Under the pieces are notes generated by a model. That model made no database searches, was not told the origin of the DNA, and saw nothing but the letters and a program-made list of their open reading frames with translations. The translations under genes were made by a program, and so were the position numbers. From the NCBI RefSeq assembly GCF_015706575.1, contig NW_024037060.1, positions 7,501 to 71,500 of the forward strand: a DNA stretch of 64,000 bases. The letters are read 5' to 3'. Of the stretch, positions 35,942 through 47,539 are shown in pieces; position 1 is the stretch's first letter; each line of letters opens with the position of its first letter. The stretch is from Patiria miniata. Lineage: Eukaryota; Echinodermata; Asteroidea; Valvatida; Asterinidae.

Positions 35942-38690
35942 TGAAATGAATATACAAATAAGAAACAGTTGACAAAGGTGACAGCGATGTCAAACAGTTA
36001 GTGCTTCTATAAAAGGAAAAGAAACTCAACATCGTCGTGTCGTTTTCAGCAAGGAAGGATTCTGACTTTTTCAAAAGTCATTCACCGTATAACACCTCTG
36101 GCCGTGCCACGACCTGTACTATTCGTCACAATTAGTCATATGCCAAGAATCATTTGCTGAAAGACTCAAGACGCTCCCTAAATTCATTCCCCATCCGAGC
36201 CAAAATTCAACTTTAATATTTGCCTTTAACACCTTTTGTTACAAAACTTTGGAAAGCGGCGGCCGTGGGACTCGTGAGCTCAGTATAGGCGGGGGATTAA
36301 AACGCTACACTACATACCGACCCCTTGCTATTCAAGCGATACAAAATAATAATTGTCCTCTATCGCCACCCGCTTAACACATCATGAATTTTTTATAAAC
36401 ACCGCCGAAAAACGAAGTCCACACTCATTGGAGAGGTCGTAATTTGAATCTGATCCGCTAATGATAGACCTTTGGGGACTGTTGTTCACAAAATAAAACG
36501 CAATAATAACCTCTTGATTCCACAGACGTTTTTAATACCTCTCAAAAATTACTATGGAGGGGAGGTCCCTATTGTGGCTATAGACAAAAATTGTACGTCT
36601 ATATCTCCGAACTACGAAGACTCAGAGGGGACATCGGGGACATAATAGCACGTATATTTATACATTATTACGTACGTAAAAGTATTGCGTATACCTTACG
36701 TAAATAATAAATTATTATGCGAATCACCAGGGACGTAGGCCTAATACGAAGCTAAGCTCTTTATTTCCCCGATGTTCTCTCTGGGTCTTTGTATTTAGTG
36801 CATGTCATACTGTGATAATGCACGTCAAGCTATTACGGTCAACTTTGAAATTAATCTTACAGAATATATCATTTATTTTACTCAAAATCTGTTGGGATGC
36901 ACAGTGATGTTGAATTAGGACTACAGTTTAAAAGGGAATTATCTACACCGAGGCGGTTAAAGGGAAGTTTCAACATTTAACTCTTTAGACTTTAAACCAG
37001 TAAAAAAAACTCGTCGTAGGCCTACACCTTGACAGTTTCTTAAATTAGAATCATGGGCGACGGAGGCGTGCAAATCCCCCGCAACAAACTGCATCACTTA
37101 TGGTGAATGCATCGCCCCCCCCCCCCCCCCCGACCATGACATCAACAACTACATTAATATTGGTAATCAATCTTACCAAACTACAAAAAAAATCCCGTGA
37201 AACACGGTGTACATGGTTTGAACCATCCAAGGCATGTGTTGGTGAATGCATGGAACCGATAGAGTCAATGTGAATTAAATAATTATTGGACTCACTCATT
37301 TTCCGATGTTGACATGCTGGGATGTTTCGTTTCACGGATCCAAGCAAATATCGAAATGATTTGAAAATCTCGTAACAAAACGGAGTGTAATAATACAGTG
37401 TAGACTATTGTAAAAATGCATCTGCCTTTCAGTAGAACTATTCCCGCTTTTGTGCCGCATCAATAGATGCAATACTTTTTACGTCTAAAATTCCTCTTTC
37501 GCTTTTGCAAAAATATATAGGAAAGTCCCATGACGAAACTGTTCTGTATACAGGGTCAGTTATTTCTGCAGGCTTTTCCTTCTCAATAATAACATCACAC
37601 CCTGAACAAATAACATATCAGTATACATAACCGTTTCCCCATCTTTCGTTTTCGGGGAACACACGAGGGTTGTTAGACTTGTTCCCAGCCCAGTTGTCTA
37701 AAATAATTTTAGACAGATTTTAAACATTAGGCTGTGTCGTGCCTGTTTTTCAAGTTTCCTATACGAATAAATTGAAGTTTGGGGATTCGGGTTAATTCTG
37801 GAAAGTCAACTCCGAGGCAAAAATGCACCCGTGAGCAGGGGCGTAGCAAGGTCATTTTTATGGGGGGGGGGAGATACAAAACGGCACGGCTTTTTCTCAA
37901 AAAGGGCACTTGTTCCGAAAAAAAGGCGCTTGTGAACAAAAGAAGGGCAATCTTTACGAATACTGGGGGGTGGTAAGCGCCGATGAAAAATTGGGCATTT
38001 GAATGGAAAAGGGCAGTCAGTACAAAATATTGGGGGTGAAATACCCCCCCCCCATCCCCCCTCCCCCCCCCCCCCCTCCCCCTCCCCTGCTGGCTACGCT
38101 GGCTATTGTGAGTTCTTGTCTGGCAACGTTAAGAACTTAACATCGATAGTTTAAATATGTCAATAAGTGTTGCCTCTCTGGGGGGAAGGATACACGAAAA
38201 AAAAATCAATCGCGTCAATTTCCAAAAATACACATTTCATGCACCGAAGACTACAACTTTGTCACCTAGGCTATAGAGGGCGTTTAATTTCGGTGCATGT
38301 GTTGCGTTGGTTGCATATGGCATGTACATGTACAGTATATGCCTGGCAGCTGCTGCATGCACCTGTCGTCTGGGTTTAATACAACTCTCGAAGATAAAAC
38401 TGTGAGAAGATGAATTCGGATTAGTCTGGTGCCAAGGATTCCTACCATATGGATGATTAGTCAACGTTCAACTTCAAGATGCAGGTGGGTACTTTACTAT
38501 TTTTCATTAAAAATACAAGTAAAATCGTCCTGCCAATAAAGCCAAGGGAAAGACACATGACATGCCTGAGTGCCGATTGGTCATTACAATGTTTTCTGGA
38601 CAAATCACGTCTTTGTTTGGCTGTATTGAATGTAAAGAGCCCCATAAATGTGGCCTATTTACTGGACCACGTACAAACTTATCGCGGAAA
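35942..38690. other. No confirmed gene; G- and C-rich tracts
   Basis: Upstream of the last supported exon of the minus gene. Long C runs occur at about 37117 and 38042-38090, and a G run at about 37862. The segment 37834-38100 starts CAGGGGCGTAGCAAGG and ends CCCCTGCTGGCTACGCT, a possible decayed MITE. Missing 5' exons of the minus gene may lie here. Confidence 0.35.
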
Positions 38691-40460
38691 TTCACCTATG
38701 CAAATTGGGGTCAACACGCCCCTCATTATGACGTCAACGTTGAGTTCGTGCTTGCGCTCGTGCCATCAATTTCAGCCCGACTCGCTTCAGTTTTATGAAT
38801 GAAATCATTATGCATCGGAGAGTGCACATGCCAGAAATTTACAGTAGAAAATCTCATGATATCTGCTTTCTTTTGCCGAAGAAAGCATCAAAATCGATGA
38901 CCTATTGCTTGAGTTTTGACAGTTGAAACATTTTTTAGCGTTTTTTTTTTTAGGAACCAAAACTTCTTATTTTTCGAGGGAGTCCATCTTTTTAATCCTA
39001 AATTTCTCTCTTCTCGAATTTGGTTCGGGAAAACAGGAATTAGTTCCATATAGAACAGGTTTTCAGCTTTGATATGGTGTGGCACATGTGGGTGGCCGGT
39101 CTGATACGGCGATGGCCGCGAGCAATATGCATAAAAATTGCTCGCTAAAACTGCCCAAAATTGCGAATGATAGTGAAGTAATCACGTGATATAAACACGT
39201 GCAACGTGCAGGAGATATATATAGCTCAGTGAAAGGCGGTTACGAAGATTAAAGGGATCCCGTTTGATTAAAGGGATCCCGTTTGATGAAATGTGTGTGT
39301 GTCTCTTTTTTTTCTGTCCCTTTTACCCTGTATCCCGATGCAACGGAGTTGGGCGGTGGGTTGGGGTGGGGATGGCCCGCGGGTGGGGTGGGGGAGGCCT
39401 GCAGGTGGGGTGGGGGAGGGGGAGGGGATGGGGGGGGGGGCGGGGGAACAAAGACACAGTGGGTGGAATATGCACATTCTTTGGTTGAATGGCCATTGCA
39501 CATATCCCAACACCTTGAGGGGCGGGGTGGGGTCCCCTGGGTGGGGGAAAGGAACGGGAGGGGGGTACTGAGAACCAGGATAATGGAATAATTCCTGTCT
39601 TTCATTTCTTACACCTGCACCATATCAGGACCCCATGGAAGGGGAGTGCACATAAGGGGTTCCCGGTGGAGGGGGGGGGGCGTGGGGGAGGATGCCTCGT
39701 GAGTGTAGAGGGGGGCCGGGGTTAGAGTACTCAAAACCAGGAAGCTTAAAATCCGGGGGGGGGGGGGGGCTCAAAAGGAGGAGGGTGGAATTTCATATTT
39801 CCTTTTCTTTTTTCGGTCCTTGCAACATATCCCGACCCTAGTGGGCGATGGGTGGTGGGGGCCCCCACCAACACAGAAATCTTGATATGCAAATTAGGTA
39901 AACAGCGCCGCTCATTATAGCATCATCATGAAATTCTTGCTTACGCGCATGCCATCTACTTCGGCCAATTTTCGGCCAGACTCCTTCAGTTTTATGAATA
40001 ATATCACTGTAGGCCTACATCGGAGGATGCACCTGCCAGAAATTTACATGCTGAAAGCAACAGAATCATGTCCGCTTCCTTTTGCCGAAGACAGAGTCAA
40101 AATTGTTAAATGAAAGGGTGAGTTTTGACGATTAAAATATTGTTTTAGCGTTTTCCTTTTTGTAACTCAAACTTCGTATTGTCCAAGGGAGTCCATCTTT
40201 CAATCCTGTTTTTCTTCCTTCCAACATTTTGTTTGAGATCAAATGAATTAATTCCGAGTAGTTGAGTTTTTTAGCTGGCGAATGGTGTGGCCTAAGTGGG
40301 TGGTCGGTTTAATAGTGCGATGGTCGCGAGCAAAATGCATGGAAATTCATCACTGGAACTGCCAAAAATTGCGAATGATTTTCAAATGATCACGCCGGTT
40401 ATATCCGGCCCGCCGGCACCGCGCGCGTTCTAATAAAAACCCAAGATTAATAAAATAATC

Positions 40461-40592
40461 GGTTACACCTCTATGTTCCGACACCCCTATGTTCCGACTG
40501 CACATATTCCTATTCCTAGCCCTAACCCTAACCGGGAGTAACACAATCTAGGTTGTCGGAACATAGGGGTGTCGGAACATAGAGCAGTCACC
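40461..40592. mobile_element. Foldback 'word' element B, 8-bp TSD
   Basis: Arms of TCTATGTTCCGAC words surround CCCTAACCCTAACC. The ends are GGTTACACCTCTATG and the near-complement. AAATAATC flanks both sides (40453-40460 and 40593-40600). A related repeat unit at about 42014-42050 reads through without the insert, showing an empty site. Confidence 0.82.
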
Positions 40593-40867
40593 AAATAATC
40601 AAGATGTTTTGTTTTCTGATATGATGTGACTTTATTATTGGGAATACCACTTTCTTTTTTTCCTTTCCCCTGCCCTGGATACCATATTCCGACCCTGGGG
40701 ATGGGGCGGTGGGGGGGGGGGGCGGAGCGTGGTGTTCAAACCACGCCAAGAGGGCTGAAATTGTTTTTTCCAACAAGTGAAGTTTGTCTTTTAATTTGGT
40801 GCAATGACGTTCCCGACCAGACTTTCTTTTACTGCGATATCATGGAGCGGGCCGGGTTGAGGCGGGA

Positions 40868-41170
40868 CCGTATCATAAGTCCGACGCCTCATAGGTCCGA
40901 CGCCTCATAAGTCCGAAATTTCGGACTTATGAGGCGTCGGACTTTATTTATTCCGCCTCATAGATCCGATGCCTCATAAGTCCAACGCCTCAAAAGTCCG
41001 ACAACGGAAAACGAGTGTCGGACTTACGAGGCGTCGGAGCTATGAGGCGTCGACCTATGAGGCGTCAGATTTATTAGGCGTCAGACCTATGAGGCGTCGG
41101 ACTTATGGGCCTTTATTTGGTTAGGGGATGTGATTTTGTCGGATTTATGAGGCGTCGGACTTATGAGCGG
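40868..41170. repeat. Foldback 'word' array C (GTCCGACGCCTCATA)
   Basis: The words TAAGTCCGACGCCTCATA and the complement TATGAGGCGTCGGACTTA repeat about twelve times. The palindrome AAGTCCGAAATTTCGGACTT lies near 40910. The telomere-like core is reduced to GGTTAGGGG at about 41121. A related short array is at 44920-45010. Confidence 0.75.
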
Positions 41171-41422
41171 ACCCCGTTGAGGCCGGGTAGGGGTTGTGGG
41201 GGCGGGGGGGATTTCCCAAAACAAAGAGGGTGGAATGTCCTTTATGTTCTTTTAGTTATTAATCTTAAGACGTGCTGCTCTTGGGGGGAGAGAGGTGGTG
41301 GGGCCGCATGAGTCGGGGGTGGGGGTGGGGGGGGGGGGTTAAGGTACTCCAAACCAGGAGGGTTGAATATCCCGGGGAGCATCAGAAGGGGAGGGCCTGG
41401 AATTTCCCAATCTTCTTTTGTT

Positions 41423-41459
<37 letters not shown>

Positions 41460-41617
41460 GACGTCGTAGGCTACTGCCCGTTGACGCAACAACCGTCCAC
41501 TTCTTCTGGGTTGTGTGACTGGCGAAGGGGTGATTTCCTTCGCTGATGGGTCGCCGCAGTTAGTTTATCCACGCTGAGACCGCTCCATCTGGTGAGGCCG
41601 TCGATCCAGCGGAGTTT
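41423..41617 (-). mobile_element. 5'-truncated LINE 3' end with (ATG)n tail
   Basis: Read on the minus strand, a short open frame (IDGLTRWSGLSVDKL...) ends at TAG (41471-41473). It is followed by CCTACGACGTCTG and a run of about ten ATG/GAT units. This looks like the C-terminal tail of a non-LTR retrotransposon reverse-transcriptase ORF; I recognise the style, not the exact clade. The related repeat at about 42650 reads CTTCTTTTGATTTGGTCCTTGCATTA without the insert, confirming the boundaries approximately. Confidence 0.7.
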
Positions 41618-43080
41618 GGTCATTGCATTATATCCCGACCCTTGGAGACAGAGGGTGGGGGCCCCGACAAACTATTCACAGAAACCTTCGTATGCAACTA
41701 GGCGAACAGCTCCGCTCATGATGACGTCATTGTCAAGTTCTTGTTTCATTACGCGCATGACATCGTCTTCGGCCAATCTCACTGGGAGTCCATCTCTTCA
41801 ATCCTATTTTTCTTCTTTCCAACATTTGGTTCGAATTCAAATGAATTTATTCCGAATAGTTGAGGTTTTCAGCTGTCGAATGGTGTGCCACATGTGGGTG
41901 GTCGATTTGATAGTGCGATGGTCGCGAGCAATATGCATTGGCATTTTTCGATGGAACAGCCAAAAATTGCAAATGATTTTCAATAATTGATCACGCCATC
42001 ACCGCTTGCGTTCTAATAAAAAAACAAAATTAATCTAAAAAGCAAGATGTTTTGTTTTCTGATGAATGATGCACCTTCATTACATTATTGGGAGTAGGCC
42101 TACCCCTTTCATTTCATTTCCCCTGTCCTGGATATCATATTCAGACCCCCGGGTGTGGCGGGGGCGGGGTGTGCGGTTCAAGCCATGCCAAGAAAGCTGA
42201 AATTATTTTCTTTTCCAACAGTGATTTTTGTCTTTTTACGGTGGTGGTGCAATTACGTTCCCGGCCAGACTTTCTTTTTTACTGCGAGACTGGGTTGGGG
42301 TGGGGGTTGAGGCCGGGTAGGGGTTGTTGGGGGTCGGGGGATTTTCTTCCAGTGATTCTAAGTTCCAAATCTGCATGCCCAGTGGGTGGGTGTGGGAGCG
42401 GGCAGGGCTGGTGGATTTACCAAACAAAGGATTGCATATTCTTCAAGTGATTTTATTCAGACTTGCTTGCCCGTGGGTGGAGGGGGGGGGGGACGGGTTG
42501 GATTTCCCAAAACAAAGAGGTGGAATATCATTCCTGGGAGAGAGAGGGGGAGAGAGAGGTGGAGGGGTTATAGTACTCCGAACCAGGAGGGTTGAATATC
42601 CCCGGGAGAGCCGCAGATTGGGAGGGCCTGGAATTTCTCAATCTTCTTTTGATTTGGTCCTTGCATTATAATCCCGATCCTTGGGGCAGAGGGTGGGGGC
42701 CACGACAAACTATTCACAGAAACCTTCGTATGCAAATTAGGTGAACAGCGCCGAATTTTATGACGCAATCGTCAACTTCTTGCTTTAAAATACGCGCATG
42801 ACATCGTCGTCGATCAATTTCGGCCACTCTCGCTAGGAGTAGGAGTCCATCTCTTCAATCCCGTTTGTCTTCTTTCCAGTATTTGGTTCAAATTCAAATG
42901 AATTTATTTCGAATAGTTGAGGATTTTAGCTGTCGAATGGTGTGCCACATGTGGGTGGTCGGTTTGATTGTGCGATGGTCGCGAGCAATATGCATGGACA
43001 TTTTTCGAAGGAAATGCCAAAAATTGCGAATGATCAGTTAGTCTGTATACAGTATACACGTACGTACGTGCGTGCAGCAG

Positions 43081-43231
43081 AGCAGGGGATCTACCCGATG
43101 TTCCCCAATACCGATGTTCCCCCAAATCCATAGGATTAGGATTAGGGTTAGGGTTAGGGTTATATTGGTAAGGATTTCGAGGAACATCGGTATTAGGGAA
43201 CATCGGAATTGGGGAACATAGACATGCACCC
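43081..43231. mobile_element. Foldback 'word' element D
   Basis: Arms of CCGATGTTCCCC words surround TTAGGGTTAGGGTTAGGG (about 43144-43161). Flanks GTGCAGCAG (43072-43080) and GTGCAGGAG (43232-43240) match at 8 of 9 bases and may be an eroded target duplication. It has the same plan as elements A and B. Confidence 0.65.
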
Positions 43232-43651
43232 GTGCAGGAGCTATGGAAGAAGCGTTACAAAGCAAGGATTCCGTTTGTTGATGGCCTTTTTTTTCGTCCC
43301 TTACTATCCCAAAGCGACGGGACGGGGTTGAGGGGGTGGGGTGAGGGAGGCCCGCGGGTTGGAGTGCAGGTTGGAAGGAAGGGTGGGGAGATAGGGGGCG
43401 GTGCACCGGGAACACTCCATGCACATTTTTTATTGACCCTTTTGGCCTTGCCAATTATCCCGACCCCTTGGGGCGGGGCGGGGATAAAATTTCCTTTGTT
43501 CCTAATTTTTCCTTTTTTTCCGTGCACCATTATCCAGACCCCGGGGAAGGGGGCGTTAGGGACGGGGGGAGGGGCGAATGGGGGATGGGGGCAAATGGGG
43601 GATGGGGCCGCGTCCCCACTTCTACGCCTGTGCAATTAAGCGTGGGTGTGC

Positions 43652-43683
<32 letters not shown>

Positions 43684-43934
43684 GTTTAGAGTACTCCGAA
43701 TCAGGAGGTTGGAATATCATGGTTTTTTTTATTCACCCTTTGCGCTGTCCCCTGGCGCGGAATGGAATATGGGGTGAAAATATCTTATTTTCATGCAATG
43801 ATGTTTTTGGGGTTTTTTTGGGGGGGGGGGCTTTATACGAAAACTTAAAAACAGTAATCATGAAAAATATAAAATTTAATAAAAATGCAATTTGCAGAAA
43901 CGAATATCTCATATCTATTTTGTGAAAATGTTGT

Positions 43935-43950
43935 GGCTCTGAAAAGAGCC
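43935..43950 (-). other. Histone-type mRNA 3' stem-loop
   Basis: On the minus strand GGCTCTTTTCAGAGCC is followed by ACAACA, just after the lysine-rich open frame at 43951-44330. It is identical to the stem-loop at 3737. Confidence 0.75.
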
Positions 43951-44330
43951 GTTTTGGTTTTAGTTTGTTGATTCGATGATTTCTTCGAAGGCTTGGCCGA
44001 CACTTTCTTCTGCTTGCTCGATGTGTTCTTGCTGGCTGTCTTTTTGGCTGGCTTCTTGGCTGGCTTGGCTGGCTTGGCTGACAGATGTATATTTGACTTG
44101 GATGGCGTTTTCTTGGCAGCTTTCTTGGGTGACTTCTTCGGCGCGGGTTTCTTGACTTTATTCACCATTTTGGCTTTCTTGGCTTTTCTGCAATCTTGGC
44201 TTTCATTTCCCGTTCCTTCTTGGCCTTGATTCTCTCCTTCTCCTTAGCTGCATTAGCCTTGGCCGGCAGCCTTCTCTTTCTCCTCGGTGGTGTCAAACTT
44301 GAACGTACCAGCGGCTCCCTTACCTGCCAT
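43951..44330 (-). pseudogene. Lysine-rich histone H1-tail-like gene, frameshifted
   Basis: Read on the minus strand from the ATG at 44330 it begins MAGKGAAGTFKFDTTEEKEK, hits a stop, then continues in another frame (ANAAKEKERIKAKKEREMK). After a second shift it continues in a third frame (KKPAPKKSPKKAAKKTP, then PAKPAKKPAKKTASK), like an H1 C-terminal tail. A further shift near the end is needed to stop before the stem-loop. There is no globular winged-helix domain. With the stem-loop it looks like a replication-dependent histone-type or sperm basic nuclear protein gene. At least two frameshifts argue for a pseudogene, unless the assembly is wrong here. Confidence 0.6.
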
Positions 44331-44919
44331 CCGAGTGAGCCTCCAACTTCATTGATTCATGTTTTATTATTTAAAAGTTTACTCTAGCATGGCTTATTAC
44401 ACAGAAATTCTTAGGGTGGATTATCTGGATCCGCACGTCCGTACCCCCGTGGGCGTACCAAGCACCTCCCGCATGCAAAAAAAAAATATCTTTTTTCGCC
44501 TCTTTGGCCGACGTTCTGACTTGGTGGGTCCTTTTTCCGCAAGTTCAGAATATTTTCTCTAAAAATTGGAGCAAAATACATGTATTTGAAATGCCTTCCT
44601 TTGTCAGAAACCAACAAAATAGAAACTGCATTCTCATGTTTAGACGATACACAATGACATCAGAGGAGAATAACAATCAGTACTGTCGAACTATTCGCTC
44701 ACAAGATGCCTTTGATCACTAGTTCTCCATAATTATTTAGAGTATTTTGTATTCGGAGTATTCATCATTTTCCATCGTTTCTGACCTTTCAATAACATTG
44801 GACTTAAAGGGAAATCTTAAGGGCTCCGCTAAGCCTCATATAATTATGTCAGACGCATATAGGCCCCAAGTCCGGCAAAATCTAATATAAGGCCCGTAAC
44901 TGTTATAAAATTCCGACGC

Positions 44920-45010
44920 CTAGGTCCGACACCTCATCAGTCCGACGCCTAATAATTTGGAAATTTCGGACTTCCGAGGCGTGGCGGGGGTCCAGGTTTA
45001 TCATCGGAGG
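44920..45010. repeat. Short GTCCGACGCCT word array
   Basis: GTCCGACACCTCATCAGTCC and GTCCGACGCCTAATAAT face GGACTTCCGAGGCG around AAATTTCGGAC. It is a smaller relative of the array at 40868-41170. A TTAGGGTTAGG tract follows at about 45269. Confidence 0.65.
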
Positions 45011-45299
45011 AGTCGGACTTGCGATATATAGGCCTAAGGCCCCAACCTTGATAGTATAGCCTCCCATGCAGCTACGGAACAACTCGAAATTTGGTTAATC
45101 AGGGTATATATATTGTTTTATTTCGTAGTACTATGCAGTTTTCTTTGACCATGGAGGGATGGTTTGACTTTCAGGTTTTGAGTTATCAGTGTTGACTTTA
45201 TCCAGATTTCGCTTATTCCAATTTGTCAGCGTTTTCACGAAGGGGTGAATTTGCCGCAATAAACGGTTAGGGTTAGGTTTGGGGAACAGGTATAACATA

Positions 45300-47539
45300 A
45301 TGCACCCGTTGAACTTGCAGTGGTTGTCAGAAAAGAGGTTTTAAGTTGGTCACGATTTGGAATAAACATTTCGCATACTACTGACTAACTTTTGAAACAC
45401 AGATGAAACTTCAAAGATGTACCAATTACAGAATAATGGAACAACAATTGCGAGGTACCGGTATCGTAACTAATCCCCATAGATGTTTGTCTGGTCGTGA
45501 AAACTAAATCCCACACACTTGTTGTTTTGGCAAATTGCCGATACCCATTCCCCACCCTTTGCACGAATTTGTCTCTTCGTAAAAAATCAAAAGACATTCA
45601 GGTGAAGTTTTCTCAACATTGATTTGATTGTTATGATTTCGTTGATTTTATCTGATTTTGACCCAGACTTCTTTCCAAAAAATGTTCGTTGCGTGCAATT
45701 TCAGCCGGAACAAGAATTTTGAAAAAAGGTATGATTTTTGGATTGATAATTTAGTCCCTCCGTAAAAACGCTGAAAACCTTTTGCAATTTGATTCAAAAA
45801 TTTCAAAACTATTTTTTAAAAGATTTGTCATGCTTACTGCTTACTGCTTACTTACTCTGATTCGATTTTTAAAGAACGGGTTTTTGACTATGTATTAGCC
45901 TGGGGGAGATTATAATCTGGATTGTTTGTTTTGCGTCTGTTCTTTGACGACTCTTCGGAATTGCCCCCATGATCTACCCCTTTCGTTGGCATCAAGTGTA
46001 TTTCCTTTTATTTTCATGCCTTTGTTGTTATAACTTCTCGACATTATTGACAAGTGGTGAACATTCATATTCGTACTTGTATTAGTCATCTAAGTTAAAA
46101 ACAAACACATTCTTGTCCTGGTGTAAATCAAAGAGTAAAAACAGTAAAAACAGCATGCAAGAACTGACAATAGTAAAACTTACACTTAAATTAACCTATG
46201 AATAAAACATGCCTGTAAAACACAATAATTTTTAAAATGATAACATAAAGACTGATAGCAAAAAGACACGATACCTATCCGCCCTGGGCTAGCACTATGA
46301 CAATGAAATATAACTTTAAAAATATGCCGGGGAAAAAAGGATAAAGAACTTTAAAAATGTTTTTTTTTCCATCGTCGTAAAATACTAAAAACCACAGGTG
46401 CAGATTTTGAATAGTTATTAAACTTAAATAAAGTTATTTTGTACTGTGTTTTCCAGTGGCTAATTCACAACAAATGATGTAGAGATCTAAACGGTCTTTC
46501 ATATTTGCTGTATTATTATGTAACTTTGAATATACATGTAATCCCAAATTGCATTTTGGTCAAAAATAAAATGAAGCAAGCTTCGAGTCGAACTCCGATT
46601 TGAAAAAAATTGACTTGAAGCTCGCCGATCCCCTGGATCATCCAATACATGTACATACACGTATACGTATTTGTATGCAGGATGTATGCATAGTGCCTGG
46701 CCGTGGCGTGGGAACGTATCAGATTACATATCGGCCGACCGCAATATCGATCGGTTCAAAAATAGATGGTCCGCGCGGGAATTGACCTGGATTGACCCGC
46801 AAACGTTCGGGTTGTCTGTGACGTAGGCAAGTCACCGACATATTTTTCTAAAAATGACTGCAAGTGCGCAGGCGTGCAAATTCCCGCACGATGCATAGGC
46901 CAAGTTCGTATGTGTGGACTGCCTCCGTAAACATAGGCCACACATCCACATGTACAAAAACGTGTCGCACTTTGCCAAATTTTGATTTTCGCATTTAGGC
47001 TTAGTTTGTAGGTTTTTTTGCTTTAGAAGCATACTCACCCTCTTTAAAGGCTAATCAGAAAGTGCTGCCTTTTTCCAGATGTATATTTTTCGTGAAATTT
47101 CCAGATTCATTTTTACACGTTTGCGTATCAAAATTGCTTGAGTATAAAAACTCCAGCTGACATGCTCATATTCATTCACATTGTCCATTTTCACCCCTAA
47201 TAATCCCACCCCAAAAAAACGACATCCAAAAAAATGTGCGCGCGCGATGTGGGTACCACACCGCTTTCAGGCGCCACAAGTGGGTTCAGTTTTCGTCTGA
47301 TGCGTTGTCGCGGAAAGCAAGACAACAAGAATGCTTTCCACGACAACGCACCAGACAGAAGGACAACAAAAATGTGGGACCAGTTAACAGTTCTAAACAC
47401 TTCATACCAAAAATACTGAACCCCCCCCCCTCCAAAAAAAATGGGGTAGCATACATACAAAATTCCAAAGACAAATATTCATCTGAGTTGTTAACTGATT
47501 GAACATTGAATACAACAGTATATTTCTTTTTGCCTTTAG
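45300..47539. other. Upstream region of CDK5RAP3
   Basis: No confirmed exon. The stretch 46680-46860 is CpG-rich (GGCCGTGGCGTGGG, GGTCCGCGCGGG) beside AT-rich sequence, so it is the best promoter candidate for the gene whose second exon starts at 47540. An ATG at 46854 follows it, but I cannot find a convincing splice donor after it. Confidence 0.35.

Larger units (their letters stand above)
38696..43860. repeat. Diverged repeat units (~1-1.7 kb) with G-rich segments
   Basis: A block starting TATGCAAATT and running through ATGACGTCA-like and CAGTTTTATGAAT words to GATGGTCGCGAGCAATATGCAT recurs at about 38696-39190, 39885-40440, 41690-42060 and 42720-43040. Between the blocks are strongly G-rich segments (39340-39760, 41190-41350, 42130-42600, 43320-43690) with words like CCAGGAGGGTTGAATATCCC. 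The G runs always lie on the + strand. Long open frames in these segments are compositional. This is either a decayed tandem array or a repeatedly inserted family. Confidence 0.7.

Noticed and set aside
37296..37316. 21-nt candidate upstream exon of the minus-strand membrane protein
   Set aside because: It is phase-compatible with consensus sites (CCCAG, GTGAGT), but the acceptor lacks a pyrimidine tract, so it is not placed in the gene model.
39249..39605. Proline- or glycine-rich open frames in several frames
   Set aside because: They follow from the long G runs. No start context, splice sites or conserved residues support them.
46854..46871. Candidate first exon of CDK5RAP3 (ATG after the CpG-rich stretch)
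   Set aside because: It would need a poor GC-type donor to join 47540 in phase 0, so the true first exon stays unplaced.
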